A stretch of DNA of 64,000 nt, taken from the NCBI GenBank assembly GCA_963829545.1, contig CAWHIX010000009.1, forward strand, positions 162,460-226,459, written 5' to 3'. The position numbers and the translations under genes are program-made. Origin of the DNA: JAXGXJ01 sp963829545. Its GTDB lineage: Bacteria; Actinomycetota; Thermoleophilia; RBG-16-64-13. Under the pieces are notes generated by a model. The model saw only the letters and a program-made list of their open reading frames with translations, did not search any database and was not told where the DNA came from. Positions 1-10,262 of this stretch are shown piece by piece; the first letter of the stretch is position 1, and each line of letters opens with the position of its first letter.

Positions 1-9
1 CTAAGGGCA

Positions 10-1485
10 TCAGTAGTCCATGGGTTGCAGTTCGGCCTCCACCTGAATGACATCCGGCGACGTGGTGAAGATCAGCACCTTGTCGATAGGCCACTTCTCC
101 CCGGCCTCGGTCTTGACCCACTGGCCGGCCGCCTCGGGGGGCACCCCCACATTGGGGTGCGGATGGCCCGTCATCTCCTTCACCGGAGCGGTGAAGTCGA
201 TCGTCCCTAACATGCAGGGAAGCTTCGTCTCAGTGATCCTCGTCACGTACTCTTCCTTGTCGTCCACGTTCGTCAGCCGGGCGAAGACATCGGCGGCCCA
301 CTCGAAGCCGGTGAGGATGATCATGGCCTCGCTCCACTGATTGCCGCTGAAAGCCTCGTACTCATCGGCCAGTTCCCGGCACGTCATTCCGGTGAGCGAG
401 TCCTTGAAGTTGCTGCGCGGCGTCCAAGTGCCTGAACAACAGAGATTGATGCCGATGTCGCCCAGAGCCTGCACCGATTCCGGGAAGATGAGAGCCTTCT
501 GCCCGAATGGGATCACGGGCTCGTAGGCCTGCTGGCGGGCCTGGGTCCAGAAGTTGGTGAAATCGGGCGTGAGCATGACCGCGACCATCAGCTCGCAGCC
601 CTCTTTCTTGAGAACCGAGATCTGCTGGGTGAAGTCCTCCGCGCCCGGCGGGTACAGGTCGGGCATGACGACCTCGAAACCTGCTCCCTCGAAGATGGGC
701 GGGCCGAACTGAGCCCAGCTGTTGCCGTCGTCGTCGTTGCACAGTACGAGACCGATCTTCTTGTTGTTGGGCGCCATGTTGAATACGCCGATGTAGTTGA
801 TCGCCGTCACCGCGTCGTCGAAGGCGTACGTGTAGGTCCAGTGGAAGCCTTCGGCGGGCGCCTGACGACCCATGATGAAGCCGTGCCACTCGGCCCAGTT
901 GGAGATGAACGGGGTTGCCATTGATTCCGCCACGTCGCCGGAGGGGTTCACGGTGGGCGGCGTGCACGAGGCGAAGATCAGGTCTACCTTGTTGTTCAGG
1001 ATCAGGTCGGCAGTGACCTGAGCAGCCCGGTTGGAGTCGGACTGCGTGTCGGTCGTGAGCACCTGAATGGGATGCAGCTTCCCGTCGCCGAAGACGATCC
1101 CCTCACCTATGGCATCCTCGAAGTGCTTCTGCGCCCACTTCGCGCCCGACGAGAACGACGCGAGCGGCCCCGTAATGGGGACGACGTAACCGATCTTGAC
1201 CGGCCGGCCCGTCTCGACTCCGCTGCTGACCGTGGTACTCGAGGCCGGCGCGGCGCTCGTGGTTGTGGAGGGCGCGGCGGTCGTGGTGGTAGCGGCAACG
1301 CTCGTGGTCGTGGTCTCTTCCTCGCCGCAGGCAGCGAGGAGACCTCCGAAAGCGCCGCCCGCGCCGATCGCCCCCCCGGTGATCGCCGCCATCTTAAGGA
1401 AGTCCCGGCGGCTGAGACCGCGTGTCGCTTTGCCCGGTTCCCGAATCTGGTCGCATTCTTCCTCGAACTCACTCCGCAGGTCCAT
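10..1485 (-). CDS. ABC transporter substrate-binding lipoprotein (branched-chain amino acid type)
   Basis: This is a 491-residue extracytoplasmic solute-binding protein of the LivK/Peripla_BP_6 type. The N-terminus has a twin-arginine motif (SRRDFLK, residues 25-31), a hydrophobic stretch and a lipobox ending at Cys53 (LLAAC), so it is probably a Tat-exported lipoprotein. A Thr/Ala/Ser/Pro spacer follows (about 56-90), then the binding domain beginning VKIGYVVPITGPL. I start it at the ATG at 1485 because AGGGGGA lies just upstream; an upstream ATG at 1536 lacks this. No permease or ATPase genes follow inside the window; they may lie beyond its left edge. It sits 65 bases downstream of the transhydroxylase-like genes on the same strand, which suggests, but does not prove, that it takes up their substrate. 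Confidence 0.9.
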   Translation of the reverse strand: MDLRSEFEEECDQIREPGKATRGLSRRDFLKMAAITGGAIGAGGAFGGLLAACGEEETTTTSVAATTTTAAPSTTTSAAPASSTTVSSGVETGRPVKIGYVVPITGPLASFSSGAKWAQKHFEDAIGEGIVFGDGKLHPIQVLTTDTQSDSNRAAQVTADLILNNKVDLIFASCTPPTVNPSGDVAESMATPFISNWAEWHGFIMGRQAPAEGFHWTYTYAFDDAVTAINYIGVFNMAPNNKKIGLVLCNDDDGNSWAQFGPPIFEGAGFEVVMPDLYPPGAEDFTQQISVLKKEGCELMVAVMLTPDFTNFWTQARQQAYEPVIPFGQKALIFPESVQALGDIGINLCCSGTWTPRSNFKDSLTGMTCRELADEYEAFSGNQWSEAMIILTGFEWAADVFARLTNVDDKEEYVTRITETKLPCMLGTIDFTAPVKEMTGHPHPNVGVPPEAAGQWVKTEAGEKWPIDKVLIFTTSPDVIQVEAELQPMDY

Positions 1486-1550
1486 CAGCTTTCCCCCTAA
1501 TCGCGTGCGTGTACTAGCCAACGACGTTCGCGTCACAGCCCAGCGTCGGC

Positions 1551-2363
1551 CTACCCCAGTGGTATGTCGCCGAGATTGATGTCCTGATCAGTACTCAGCC
1601 CGGTGAGCGTCTTGCCCTCGAAGCCATCAGCACTCATAGCCAGGGAAAAGACCCCGGCATCCAGCCCCTCGAACCAGAAGTCGCCGAAGCCGTCGGTCTT
1701 GACACTCGAGCTCGGGCCCCCCTCGGCCGGAGTCAGCTTGCATGTCGCCCCGATGATCACCTCCTTCTTCACCGGGTCGTACAAGGTCCCGGCGATGAAC
1801 TTCTTGGGCAGATTGCGGTAGTAGACTCGGGGACGCGATCCCGTCACCGGCTTGGGCGGCTCCGCGCCGGCTATCGACTCCGCGGCCTCAGCTTCCTCCA
1901 AGAACTGCAGAGCACCGGTGGGACAGGCATCCACGCAGCGCGGCTCCTTCCAGCCCGCGTCGAGCAGGTGGGCACACCCCGTGCACTTCTGAGCTATCTG
2001 GAGTGAATCGTTCATGTAGATCGCCTGATAGGGGCAGGCAGACGCGCACTTGGTGCAACCGGTGCAGACTTCCGGGTCGATGATGACCAGGCCGTCTTCT
2101 CGCTTGTAGATGGCACCCTCGATCTCGCATGCGCTGACGCAGTCGGGTTCATCACAGTGATTACAGAGAGTGGCCACGTAGTGGACCTTGACTTTGGGGA
2201 CGGTGCCCCGCACGTACTCGCTCAGCTTGAGCCAGAACTGCCCGGTCTCCGGCTGAGGCATCGCGTAGGGCGTCCAATCGTTGCCGCAGTGCTCGTCCTT
2301 GCAGGCGATCTGGCAGCAGTAGCAGCCGTTGCAGATGGACGTGTCGAAGACGAAGACCTTCAC
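1551..2363 (-). CDS. Transhydroxylase/resorcinol hydroxylase-like beta subunit (ferredoxin-type, 4 Fe-S motifs)
   Basis: This is the 270-residue iron-sulfur subunit of the adjacent molybdopterin enzyme. Four cysteine motifs are visible: CNGCYCCQIAC (Cys11-21), CNHC...CVSAC, CTGCTKCASACP and CTGC...CVDACP, enough for four [4Fe-4S] clusters in a DmsB/NrfC-like fold. After about residue 190 there is no further cysteine motif; instead a small beta-rich domain (AGTLYDPVKKEVIIGATCKL ... GDFWFEGLDAG) resembles the Cna-B/transthyretin-like third domain of pyrogallol-phloroglucinol transhydroxylase beta. It starts at GTG 2363; the Shine-Dalgarno GGAGGGTGA is made by the last codons and stop of the large subunit, so the two are translationally coupled. 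Family assignment is firm; substrate is inferred. Confidence 0.88.
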   Translation of the reverse strand: MKVFVFDTSICNGCYCCQIACKDEHCGNDWTPYAMPQPETGQFWLKLSEYVRGTVPKVKVHYVATLCNHCDEPDCVSACEIEGAIYKREDGLVIIDPEVCTGCTKCASACPYQAIYMNDSLQIAQKCTGCAHLLDAGWKEPRCVDACPTGALQFLEEAEAAESIAGAEPPKPVTGSRPRVYYRNLPKKFIAGTLYDPVKKEVIIGATCKLTPAEGGPSSSVKTDGFGDFWFEGLDAGVFSLAMSADGFEGKTLTGLSTDQDINLGDIPLG

Positions 2364-2369
2364 TGGATC

Positions 2370-5050
2370 TCACCCTCCTTCAGCACCCACGCCTCGAACG
2401 AGCCCGGAGGCAGGGTCGTACTCCCTTGCGAATGCCTCGGGGTACTTCTCTCTCCAGGCCTCCATCTCGGCCATGGTGACCTTCTGCACATCGACCAGGA
2501 AGCCACTCGTCGCCATACCCCAGCAGTTCTTGGAGATGCCCTTCAGCGGGGAGATCAGGTTATTGGCGCCGCCGCGATCGATGTTGCCGTCGGGGCCGCC
2601 GACGCAGATCATGTCGGCTCGCGCTCCGTGGTCGCTCGACACCGCACCGGGTGTGATCCGCTCCCACACCAAAGCTCCTCCGAGGACGATGCCACGCTCG
2701 TTGAACATCTTGAGGATGTCACCGTTCTTGATCCCCCGTGCTTCGGCGTCCTTCGGGATGCATCCAGATGGGCTCGTACATGTAGCCGTCCCAGCCCTTG
2801 ACCTTGCAGGTGAAGATCTCGCGGGTCCAGGGGATGTCGTCGTTCTGCGCATGGATACGCCAGCGCCCGTGGTTGGTCATGAGAAGCAGCGGATACGTCT
2901 GGGCCCTCTCGCTCGAGACGCGCTCGTCGTGGAACTCGTCTTTCTCGATCCACTTGGCCATCGGCCCGCGGACGTCATCGTCGGGGAAGATCTCCGCCAG
3001 TCGCTGCGAGTAGAACTCAAGCTTGCCGGTGGGAGTGTCGAGCGGGTTCTTCTCGGGATCCTCGTAGAAGAGCCGGAGACCCGCCGGCACCTTCTCCCAA
3101 TCCGGGTCGGTCGGCGCGATCCAGTACTCCTTGTCCTGGAAGTCCTCCCACTCGATCACGTCCCCCAGCCGCATGTTGTCGTAGCCGATCTTCATCTTCT
3201 CCCTGATGGAGAGCGGCCCGGCGTACTCTTCGTAGAGCCCCAGCTTCTTGGCTACTTCGCCGACAGCCTGGAAATCGCTGAGGGATTCGCCCACCGGCTC
3301 GATAGCCTGGTTCTCGATGATCGCACCGTGGACCGACCGGCCACCTGCCGACAAGCGCAGGATGTCTTCTTCCTCGAGCTTGGTGTTGACGGGGAGGATG
3401 AGATCGGCCAGGACAGTATCGTTCTCAAGCCACAGGTGCTGCACGATGAGCGTCTCGATCTTGGGGTTGCGCAGCGCTTCGACCGTCTTGAACCCGTCAT
3501 TCCAACAGGTCGTGCGGCAGGGGTTGTCCATCCAGATCATGTGGATCTCCGTGCCGCCTTCTTCTTTGGGGATCGGATAGATGACCTTACGGAACTGGTC
3601 TTCGAGCGGCGCGAAGAACATGGTGCTGCCGGAACTCTCCGTGTGACCACTCATGATGGCGTCGTAGAGCTGTGTCTTGGGGATGATCTGTTTGGAGGAA
3701 GGCCACAGCTGGCCCTGGCCCGGGAACAGGACGCCTTTTGCTTTCTTCTCCTCGGCCGGGAAGCGCATGTCCGGCAACTGCACCTTCGTCTTGGGCCCGT
3801 CGTTCATCCAGTGGTCGTCCCCACCCATCTTGAAGTACTGGTGGACGCCCGGCTTGCCCAGGCCCTGCATGCCGAGCAGGTAGGCCTCCAGCCGGGCCGG
3901 TTCGTGCGAGTAGGGGCCACGCACGTAGGAACCGCCGTAGAAATGAATGACGGTGGTTATCTGCCGAGCCCATTCCCGGGCCAGCGCCTTGATGGTCCAC
4001 TCCGGCACCCCGCACTTGGCCGAGGCCCATTCTGGGGTCTTGGCGACGCCGTCCTCGCGGCCCAGCACGTAGTCCTCGAACTTCTCGAATCCCACGACAT
4101 GGGTGGCGACGTACTCCTTGTCGTATGTCCCCTCGGTCATCCACGTGTAGGCGATAGCCAGGTGCAGCGCCGCGTCTGTGTTGGGGAGAATGGGGATCCA
4201 TTTGTTTGCGTGAACAGCGCCCGAGTAGTTGAGGTCGGGGGAGACGAAGATCTGCTTCTTGCCCAGTTTGGTCCAGTAGTAGAGGACGTTGGTCGGGAAC
4301 TGCCCGGCGAAGCCCCACGGGGTGGTCTCCAGGTCGGACCCGATGTGGATCAGCATGTCCGTGTGCTGGGTCACGTCGTTCATGATGTTATCGGCCGGCA
4401 GGCACAGGCCGTTCTCCCCGTTGCCCCAGACGTGCTTCGTGCCCCAGTACCAGCCCTCCCAGCTGTCGGCGTTGCGTACTACCTGGGTGAAGCCGCCGGT
4501 CAAGGCTAGGAGGTCCATCATCACGCCGTGGACGCCGTGGACCGTCTTGGTCTCTCCGTGTCCGTCACCGTGAGCGCATATCGCCGAGGGGCCCGTATTC
4601 CTTGTTGACGCGCCTGATCTCGTTGGCGACGATCGTGGCCGCCTCGTCCCAGCTGATACGCACGAACTTGCTCGTGCCCCGGTTCTCCGTGTTACGCCCA
4701 CCCGGGCCGGTCGATCCGGGGGCGCCGTCCGGGTCCCAGTCGACCCTCTTGAGCGGGTACTTGATGCGGTTGGGAGAATAGACCCTCTTCTTGTAAGCCA
4801 GATGGAAGGGAGCTAGGAGACCCTTGAGAGGCGTCTCGTAAACGATGCCGTCCTTCTCCAGCTTGTACTGGCCAAGTTCTTCCTTGGTATACCGCTCGTC
4901 ATGATGGTGGGGCCGTATGCGAACGATCTTGCCATCTTTGACGTCCACGCTCGCGATCTCGCCGCCCTGGGCAAAGGAGCATTGGCCCAGGCTCTTCAGC
5001 ACGGTCTTGTCGGCAATCTTGGGGTGATCGCCCGACTGCTTCGCCCCCAT
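2370..5050 (-). CDS. Molybdopterin oxidoreductase, transhydroxylase-like alpha subunit (two frameshifts)
   Basis: This is the catalytic subunit of a DMSO-reductase-family enzyme, about 890 residues when joined, close to the 875 of pyrogallol-phloroglucinol transhydroxylase alpha. The reading frame changes near 4590 (EYGP to SAICAHGDGHGETK, one extra base in a CCCC run) and near 2755 (WMHP to KDAEARGIKNGD, one extra base). It lacks the N-terminal Fe-S cysteine motif of most DMSO-reductase enzymes, as expected for transhydroxylases, where clusters are on the beta subunit. Typical segments are RNADSWEGWYWGTKHVWG, GSDLETTPWGFAGQ and MQGLGKPGVHQYFKMGGDD. The start at 5050 follows AAAGGGGGG. Known relatives isomerise pyrogallol to phloroglucinol without net redox change, or hydroxylate resorcinol. 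Resorcinol hydroxylase is the main alternative. Confidence 0.85.
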
Positions 5051-5404
5051 TCGAAGCCCCCCTTTTCTCACTCACGAACATCCATCGAGCACCCTAACGC
5101 CTCCTACACTACTATATGTGGAGCGGTGTATCAAGTCGCATATCTTAGTCCCATAGTTTACCCATTTCATCACGCCTTGTTCGATGTCATTGGAGGTTCA
5201 GTCGGGCCCTTGCTGCTGGGGCTACCTCACGCGGGTGCGGGTAGTGTGCTGACTTGTGTGCAGAGGCTCTCCGAGGAAGGACAAATGTTGACCGAACCTG
5301 GCGACCGCCCTACCATGTATCGTCGTAGGCCGCGTTGGCGGCGCGGCAGTCACAGGATCGGAGTTGCTACAGGAATATCGGCGAAGTATCGGAGGAAACA
5401 GACC
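5051..5404. promoter_or_regulatory. Divergent intergenic region between Mo-enzyme operon and flavin-binding protein
   Basis: About 350 bases without a convincing gene. It contains an AT-richer patch (5137-5165, with TATCTTAG and ATAGTTTACCC) that stands out against the GC-rich background and probably holds the promoter of the transhydroxylase-like operon. A Shine-Dalgarno GGAGG at 5391-5395 serves the plus-strand gene. No clear -35/-10 pair was identified. Confidence 0.4.
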
Positions 5405-5797
5405 GTGCAGGAAGTGCATGATTTCTTGAAGAAGTGCGGGGCCTATTATCTGGCGACGGTGGAAGGCGACCAGCCGAGGGTTCGTGCCTTCGGGACCATC
5501 CACCACTTTGACGGAAGACTCTATATCCAAACGGGCAAGGTCAAAGCGGTGTCCAAGCAGATGGCGGCCAATCCCAGAGTCGAGATCTGCGCCTTCAACG
5601 GCGACGAATGGATCCGAGTGCAGGCGACCGTGGTGGACGACCCCCGCGTCGAGGCGAAGCAGAGCATGTTGGATGCCTATCCTCAGCTGCAGAGGATGTA
5701 CTCCGCCACCGACGACAACACCCAGGTCCTCTATCTGAAGGATGCCGTCGCGACCATCTCGTCCTTCACTGGCGCTCCAAGAGTGATCGAGTTCTGA
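5405..5797 (+). CDS. Pyridoxamine 5'-phosphate oxidase-like flavin-binding protein
   Basis: This 130-residue protein belongs to the split-barrel FMN-binding superfamily. The pattern FLKKCGAYYLATVEGDQPRVR, then HHFDGRLYIQTGKVKAVSKQM and NPRVEICAF, is typical of small PNPOx-like proteins, which bind FMN or F420. I start it at GTG 5405 because GGAGG lies 9 bases upstream; the open frame extends further back but that part has no similarity to the family. It is single-domain and transcribed alone, ending before a strong hairpin. The specific reaction cannot be predicted; small relatives are often labelled general stress proteins or nitroreductase-like. Confidence 0.85.
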   Translation: MQEVHDFLKKCGAYYLATVEGDQPRVRAFGTIHHFDGRLYIQTGKVKAVSKQMAANPRVEICAFNGDEWIRVQATVVDDPRVEAKQSMLDAYPQLQRMYSATDDNTQVLYLKDAVATISSFTGAPRVIEF

Positions 5798-5873
5798 GAT
5801 CCCTGAGTGCCGGAGTCCCTCCTTGGCACATCGGGGAAGCGCGGATGTCCACAGCGGAGTGGTCAAGAAACGG

Positions 5874-5905
5874 CGAGGAGGCCGGCCTTGCGGCCGGCCT
5901 CCTCG
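5874..5905. terminator. Perfect 14-bp hairpin between convergent genes
   Basis: Arms 5874-5887 (CGAGGAGGCCGGCC) and 5892-5905 are exact reverse complements around a 4-base loop (TTGC). It lies between convergent genes ending at 5797 (+) and 5927 (-), so it probably serves as a bidirectional terminator. No long T-run follows on the plus strand. Confidence 0.75.
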
Positions 5906-5926
5906 CATCAGTCCTAGCCCGTGTGC

Positions 5927-6379
5927 CTAGACCAATGCCTTCCGCTTCAACTCCTCGAACTCCGCGTCGGTGATAGCCCCGCTGTCTTTCAGCGCCTGAG
6001 CTTTTGCGATCTCCTCGGCGGCGGAGTATCCGGCCGCCCGGTGTTCACGCGCCTGCGCCTGTTCCATCAGTTGCTTGTCCTGCTCGGTCATCTTCGGTCG
6101 GGCGATCATGTAGACCAAGATCCCGAGCAGCGGGAGGAAGATCACGAAGATGATCCACATGGCCTTCTTGCCGCCGCCGATGTCGTTGCGCCGCAAGATG
6201 TCGCCGAAGATGGCGATGAACATCCAGATGTAGATCATCCAGAAGAAGAACACGGCCATGGTCCAGAGAACGCTGCCGGTTCCCCACTGGTCGACCTGCG
6301 TGCCGCACCCGGTAAGGGTGAGCAACAGGATCCCCATCAGCAGAAGCAGGGCCAACCATCGTTTCGAGAGTTGCTTCAT
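5927..6379 (-). CDS. Small membrane protein with PLDc_N-like and SHOCT domains
   Basis: This 150-residue protein begins with a hydrophobic segment ending in LLTLTGCG, a possible lipobox. Two membrane helices follow (WTMAVFFFWMIYIWMFIAIFG and the WIIFVIFLPLLGILVYMIAR region), the pattern of phospholipase D N-terminal-type (PLDc_N) helical pairs. It ends in a SHOCT motif (AAEEIAKAQALKDSGAITDA...FEELKRKAL), a short helical hairpin found at the C-termini of many bacterial membrane proteins. The start at 6379 is set by GGAGGG at 6383-6388. No enzymatic residues are visible; function is unknown beyond membrane association. Confidence 0.78.
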   Translation of the reverse strand: MKQLSKRWLALLLLMGILLLTLTGCGTQVDQWGTGSVLWTMAVFFFWMIYIWMFIAIFGDILRRNDIGGGKKAMWIIFVIFLPLLGILVYMIARPKMTEQDKQLMEQAQAREHRAAGYSAAEEIAKAQALKDSGAITDAEFEELKRKALV

Positions 6380-6477
6380 AAGACCCTCCGTTTCGCTCAG
6401 ATTACGACCGACCACAAGCCTACCAATTTCGCCTTGGCGGCGCCGGACTCTTCATCGCTCGGCGCCCAGGACGCTCG

Positions 6478-8521
6478 TCAAGAGGCTTCTGCGAGGGCCT
6501 CCACGAACTGGCTGTTGTAGAGGTCGTAGTAGAAGCCCTTGGCAGCAAGCAGCCCCACGTGGGTCCCCTGCTCGACTATGCTCCCCTCGTTCATGACCAG
6601 GATGAGATCCGCCTCGCGGATGGTCGAGAGCCGATGGGCGATGACGAAGCTCGTCCGCCCCCTGAGCAGTCGGGCCATGGCCTTCTGGATGAGCACCTCG
6701 GTCCGGGTGTCGACCGAACTCGTCGCCTCGTCCAGGATCAAGATCTCCGGATCGGCGACGAAAGCGCGGGCGATGGTCAGGAGCTGCCTCTCGCCCTGAG
6801 ACACGTTGGCGGAATCGTCGTCGAGGCGCGTGTCGTAACCCTCGGGAAGGGTGCGCACGAAGTGGTGGACGTGAGCCGCGTCGGCAGCGGCCATGATCTC
6901 CTCCTCCGTTGCCCCGTCGCGCCCGTAGGCGATGTTCTCGCGAATGGTCCCCCCGAAGAGCCAGGCGTCCTGCAGCACCATGCCGAACAGCCTGCGGAGA
7001 TCGCCCCGGGTCATTTCGCGGGTGTCCACGCCGTCGACCAGGATCGCGCCCTTATCGATCTCGTAGAAGCGCATGAGCAGGTTGACCAGCGTTGTCTTGC
7101 CCGCCCCGGTCGGGCCGACGATGGCCACGGTCTGCCCGGGCTGGACCTCCACGTTCAGGCCCTCGATCAGGGGCACATCGGGCAAGGTAGCGGAAGGAGA
7201 CGTCGCGGAACTCGATGTGGCCTTGCGCGTGCTTCAGCACGACAGGCGCGGCCGGCTCGGCCGACTCTTCGCTTTCGTCGAGCAGTTCGAACACCCGTTC
7301 CGACGAAGCGACCGCCGACTGAAGCACGTTCGCGACGCTCGCAGTCTGCGTGATGGGCTGCGTGAACATCTGGGAGTACTGGATGAAGGCCTGTACATCA
7401 CCCAGGGACAAAGCCCCCGTGGCCACCTGCAGCCCGCCGACGACGGCGATGGCCACGTACTGAAGGTTCCCGACGAACATCATCATGGGCATGATGATGC
7501 CGGAGATGAACTGGGCCTTGAAACTGGCCTGGTACAGCTTCTTCGTTCTCCTCGTCGAACAGGGCGATCCGCCTCTTTCTGGCGCCCGAAGATCTTCACG
7601 ATGGTGTGGCCGGTGTACGTCTCCTCCACATGCCCGGTGAGGCTGCCCGTGTGCTCCCACTGCAAGGCGAACTGCTTCTGCGAACGACGGGCGATGAGCA
7701 CGGTGATGGCGATGGAGATCGGCACCGTCACGAGGGCGATCACCGCGAGGAGCGGGCTGATCCAGAACATCATCGCGAGCACGCCGATGAGGGTGAGTAT
7801 GGCCGTGATGATCTGGCTGAGAGTCTGTTGCATCGTCTGCTGGATGTTGTCGATGTCGTTCGTCACCCGGCTGAGGATGTCGCCGCGCGCATGGCTGTCG
7901 AAATACCTGAGCGGCAAACGAGCGAGCTTCAGATCGACATCTCGGCGCAGAGCGTAGATCGTCCGGGCGACCACCCCGGCCATGATGTAGCCCTGCAGCC
8001 ACCCGAAGAGGGCCGAGAGGATGTAGATGGCGGTCACCAGGAGCAAGACCCTGCCGACCGCCGCGAAATCGACGCCCTGTCCGGGGTTGATGTTGCTCAT
8101 GCCGGCGAGCATGTTGGCGAGGTTGGTCCTGGCCCGCCGCCCGCAGACCGGCGACCGCCTGCTCCTGAGTCACCCCCGCCGGCAGTTGCTTGCTCACCAC
8201 GCCGGAGAAGATGAGGTTGGTGGCCCGGGCCAGTATCTTCGGCGCCGCGATGGTGCAGGTGACACTCACGACCGCCAGCAAGATGATCACCGCGATCTTC
8301 GAACCGCTCGGGACGCAGCCGTCCGACGAGCCTCTTGAAGGACCCTTTGAAGTCTCTTGGCCTTCTCGCCCGACCCGATGAGCCCCGGCGGTCCGAACCC
8401 CGGGCCGTGAGGCTGGGCGGTCCTGCGCGCCCCTGCGACCTTGGCCCTCCGAATCGGCCGGAGCGTCGGTGGCGGCACCCGCTGGCGCTGTTTGAGCGTC
8501 GTTGCGCTCTTCGGCGCTCAT
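6478..8521 (-). CDS. ABC exporter half-transporter, canonical Walker B subunit (multiple frameshifts)
   Basis: This is the second half of a heterodimeric type IV (LmrCD/TM287-288-like) exporter. The segments, in three frames, read continuously as linker, transmembrane domain (SKIAVIILLAVVSVTC; FDSHARGDILSRVTNDIDNIQQ; IMPMMMFVGNLQYVAIAVVG) and nucleotide-binding domain with Walker A GPTGAGKTT, Q-loop MVLQDAWLFGG, signature NVSQGERQLL, Walker B ILILDEATSSVD and switch His (IAHRLSTI). Breaks lie near 8350, 8120, 7545 and 7195. The Walker B has the catalytic Glu, whereas the partner has Asp, as expected for one active and one degenerate ATP site. Its ATG overlaps the partner's stop (ATGA at 8518-8521). 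The long charged N-terminal extension is common in actinobacterial versions. Confidence 0.85.
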
Positions 8522-10262
8522 GCCACTTCCTCCGCGGTCAACTGGGAGTACACGATCTCGCGGTAGGTGTCACACTGGTCGACGAGGTCCTCGTGCTCGC
8601 CTATGCCGCAGACGCCGCCCTCTTCCAACACGACGATCTGATCGGCGTGGAGGATGGTGCTCACCCGCTGAGCCACCACGATCACCGTGGCGTCCCGCGT
8701 CTCTCGCTTGAGCGCGGCCCGCAGCATGGAATCGGTCTTGAGATCCAGAGCCGAGAAGCTGTCGTCAAAGACGTAGATGTCGGGCTTCTTGACGATCGCC
8801 CGGGCGATGGCAAGCCGCTGTCGCTGTCCGCCGGAGACGTTCGTGCCCCCCTGGGTGATCGGCTCGTACAGACCCTCTGACATGTCCCGAGACGAAGTCC
8901 TCCGCCTGGGCTACGCGCAACGCATGCCACAGTTCCTCGTCGGTGGCGTCCGGGTTGCCGTAGCGAAGATTGCTGGCCACCGTCCCGGAGAAGAGAAAAG
9001 CCTTCTGGGGGACGAACCCGATGTGGCGCCAGAGATCCGCCCGGTTCATCTCCCGGATGTCTTGCCCGTCGATCAAGATCGCTGCCCGCAGTCACGTCGT
9101 TCAAGCGAGGGATGAGCCCCAGCAGCGTGGACTTCCCACTCCCCGTGCTGCCCACGATCGCGGTGGTCTCGCCCGGACGGGCTGTGAACGAGATGCGGCT
9201 GAGGATGGCGTCCTGAGCGCCGGCGTACCGGAACTCGACGTCCGTGAACTCCACCTAGCCCTGTCTGCCGCCTTCGGTCCTCGGCTTGAGCACCGACACC
9301 TGCGGATCATGGATCGCGGGGTCGATATCCAGCACTTCCTGTGCGCGGTCGCCGCATGCGACGGCGCGGGGGATCATCGAGGCGAGCATGGTGGACATGA
9401 GGACGGCGAACAGGATCTGCATGACGTAGGCGATGAAGGCGAAGAGATTCCCGATGGGCATCTCTCCGCTGTCCACCCTCTGCCCTCCGAACCACATGAT
9501 GGCCACGGTCGAGAGGTTCATGATCAGGAAGAGGATCGGAAACACGAGGGCGAAGAGCCGGAAGGCGCTGACCGTCGTGTCGGTGAGTTGCTGGTTCGCC
9601 TCAGCGAACCGCCCCTCCTCGTAGTCTGTCCGAGCGAACGCCCTGATGACCCGGATGCCGCCCAAGCCCTCCCTCAGGATCTGGTTGATCTTGTCGATGC
9701 GGGCCTGGATGGTCCGGAACAGGGGCACCGCCCGGCGAAGGACGACGAAGATGAACACTCCCATGATGGGCAGGATCACGACCAGCGCCGCGGAAAGAGG
9801 CACGTCCTGCCGCAGGGCCATGATGATGCCACCGATCATGAGCATCGGGGCCATGACCATCAGCGTCAGACCGATGGCTATCAGCATCTGCACCTGCTGC
9901 ACATCGTTGGTGTTACGCGTGATGAGAGAGGGGGTGCCGAAGCGGCCCATCTCGGCTTGGGAAAGACTCTCCACCTTGCGGTAGAGCGCCCGCCTCACGT
10001 CGCGCCCCATACCCATGGCGGTCTTCGACGCGAAGAACACCGAGGTCACCGAACAGATTGTGATCAGCAGCGCGACGCCCAGCATGATGAGGCCGGTGCG
10101 CAGTATGTAGTCAGTGTCGCCCTTGGCCACGCCGTCGTTGATTATGTCGGCGTTGAGAGTGGGCAGGTACAGGTTGCCGATCGACTGAAGCAGCACCAGC
10201 CCGATGATCAGCACCATGCGCTTTCTGTAGGGCCGCAGATAGGTAAGCAGAAGCTTCTTCAC
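8518..10262 (-). CDS. ABC exporter half-transporter, degenerate Walker B subunit (amber stop and frameshifts)
   Basis: This is the partner half-transporter. The transmembrane domain (10262-9258, MKKLLLTYLRPYRKRMVLII...) is intact and followed by an in-frame TAG at 9255-9257; the next codon is GTG and the nucleotide-binding domain continues in the same frame (VEFTDVEFRY; Walker A GSTGSGKST). Two further indels (near 9085 and 8885) separate Walker A, the Q-loop (IGFVPQKAFLFSG) and the signature/Walker B block (VSGGQRQRLAIARA; IYVFDDSFSALD). Asp replaces the usual catalytic Glu after Walker B, typical of the degenerate half of heterodimeric exporters. It starts at GTG 10262, overlapping the regulator's TGA by four bases, so all three genes are coupled. 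Confidence 0.85.

Noticed and set aside
2329..4509. Long open frame on the plus strand (726 codons) opposite the molybdenum enzyme
   Set aside because: It is the complement of a clearly coding gene, has His/Arg/Val-rich composition typical of antisense frames in GC-rich DNA, and shows no domain.
6478..10262. Treating the ABC exporter genes as pseudogenes
   Set aside because: All motifs are present in order and the gene starts and stops still overlap precisely; breaks are single-base and match the pattern of errors elsewhere in the window.
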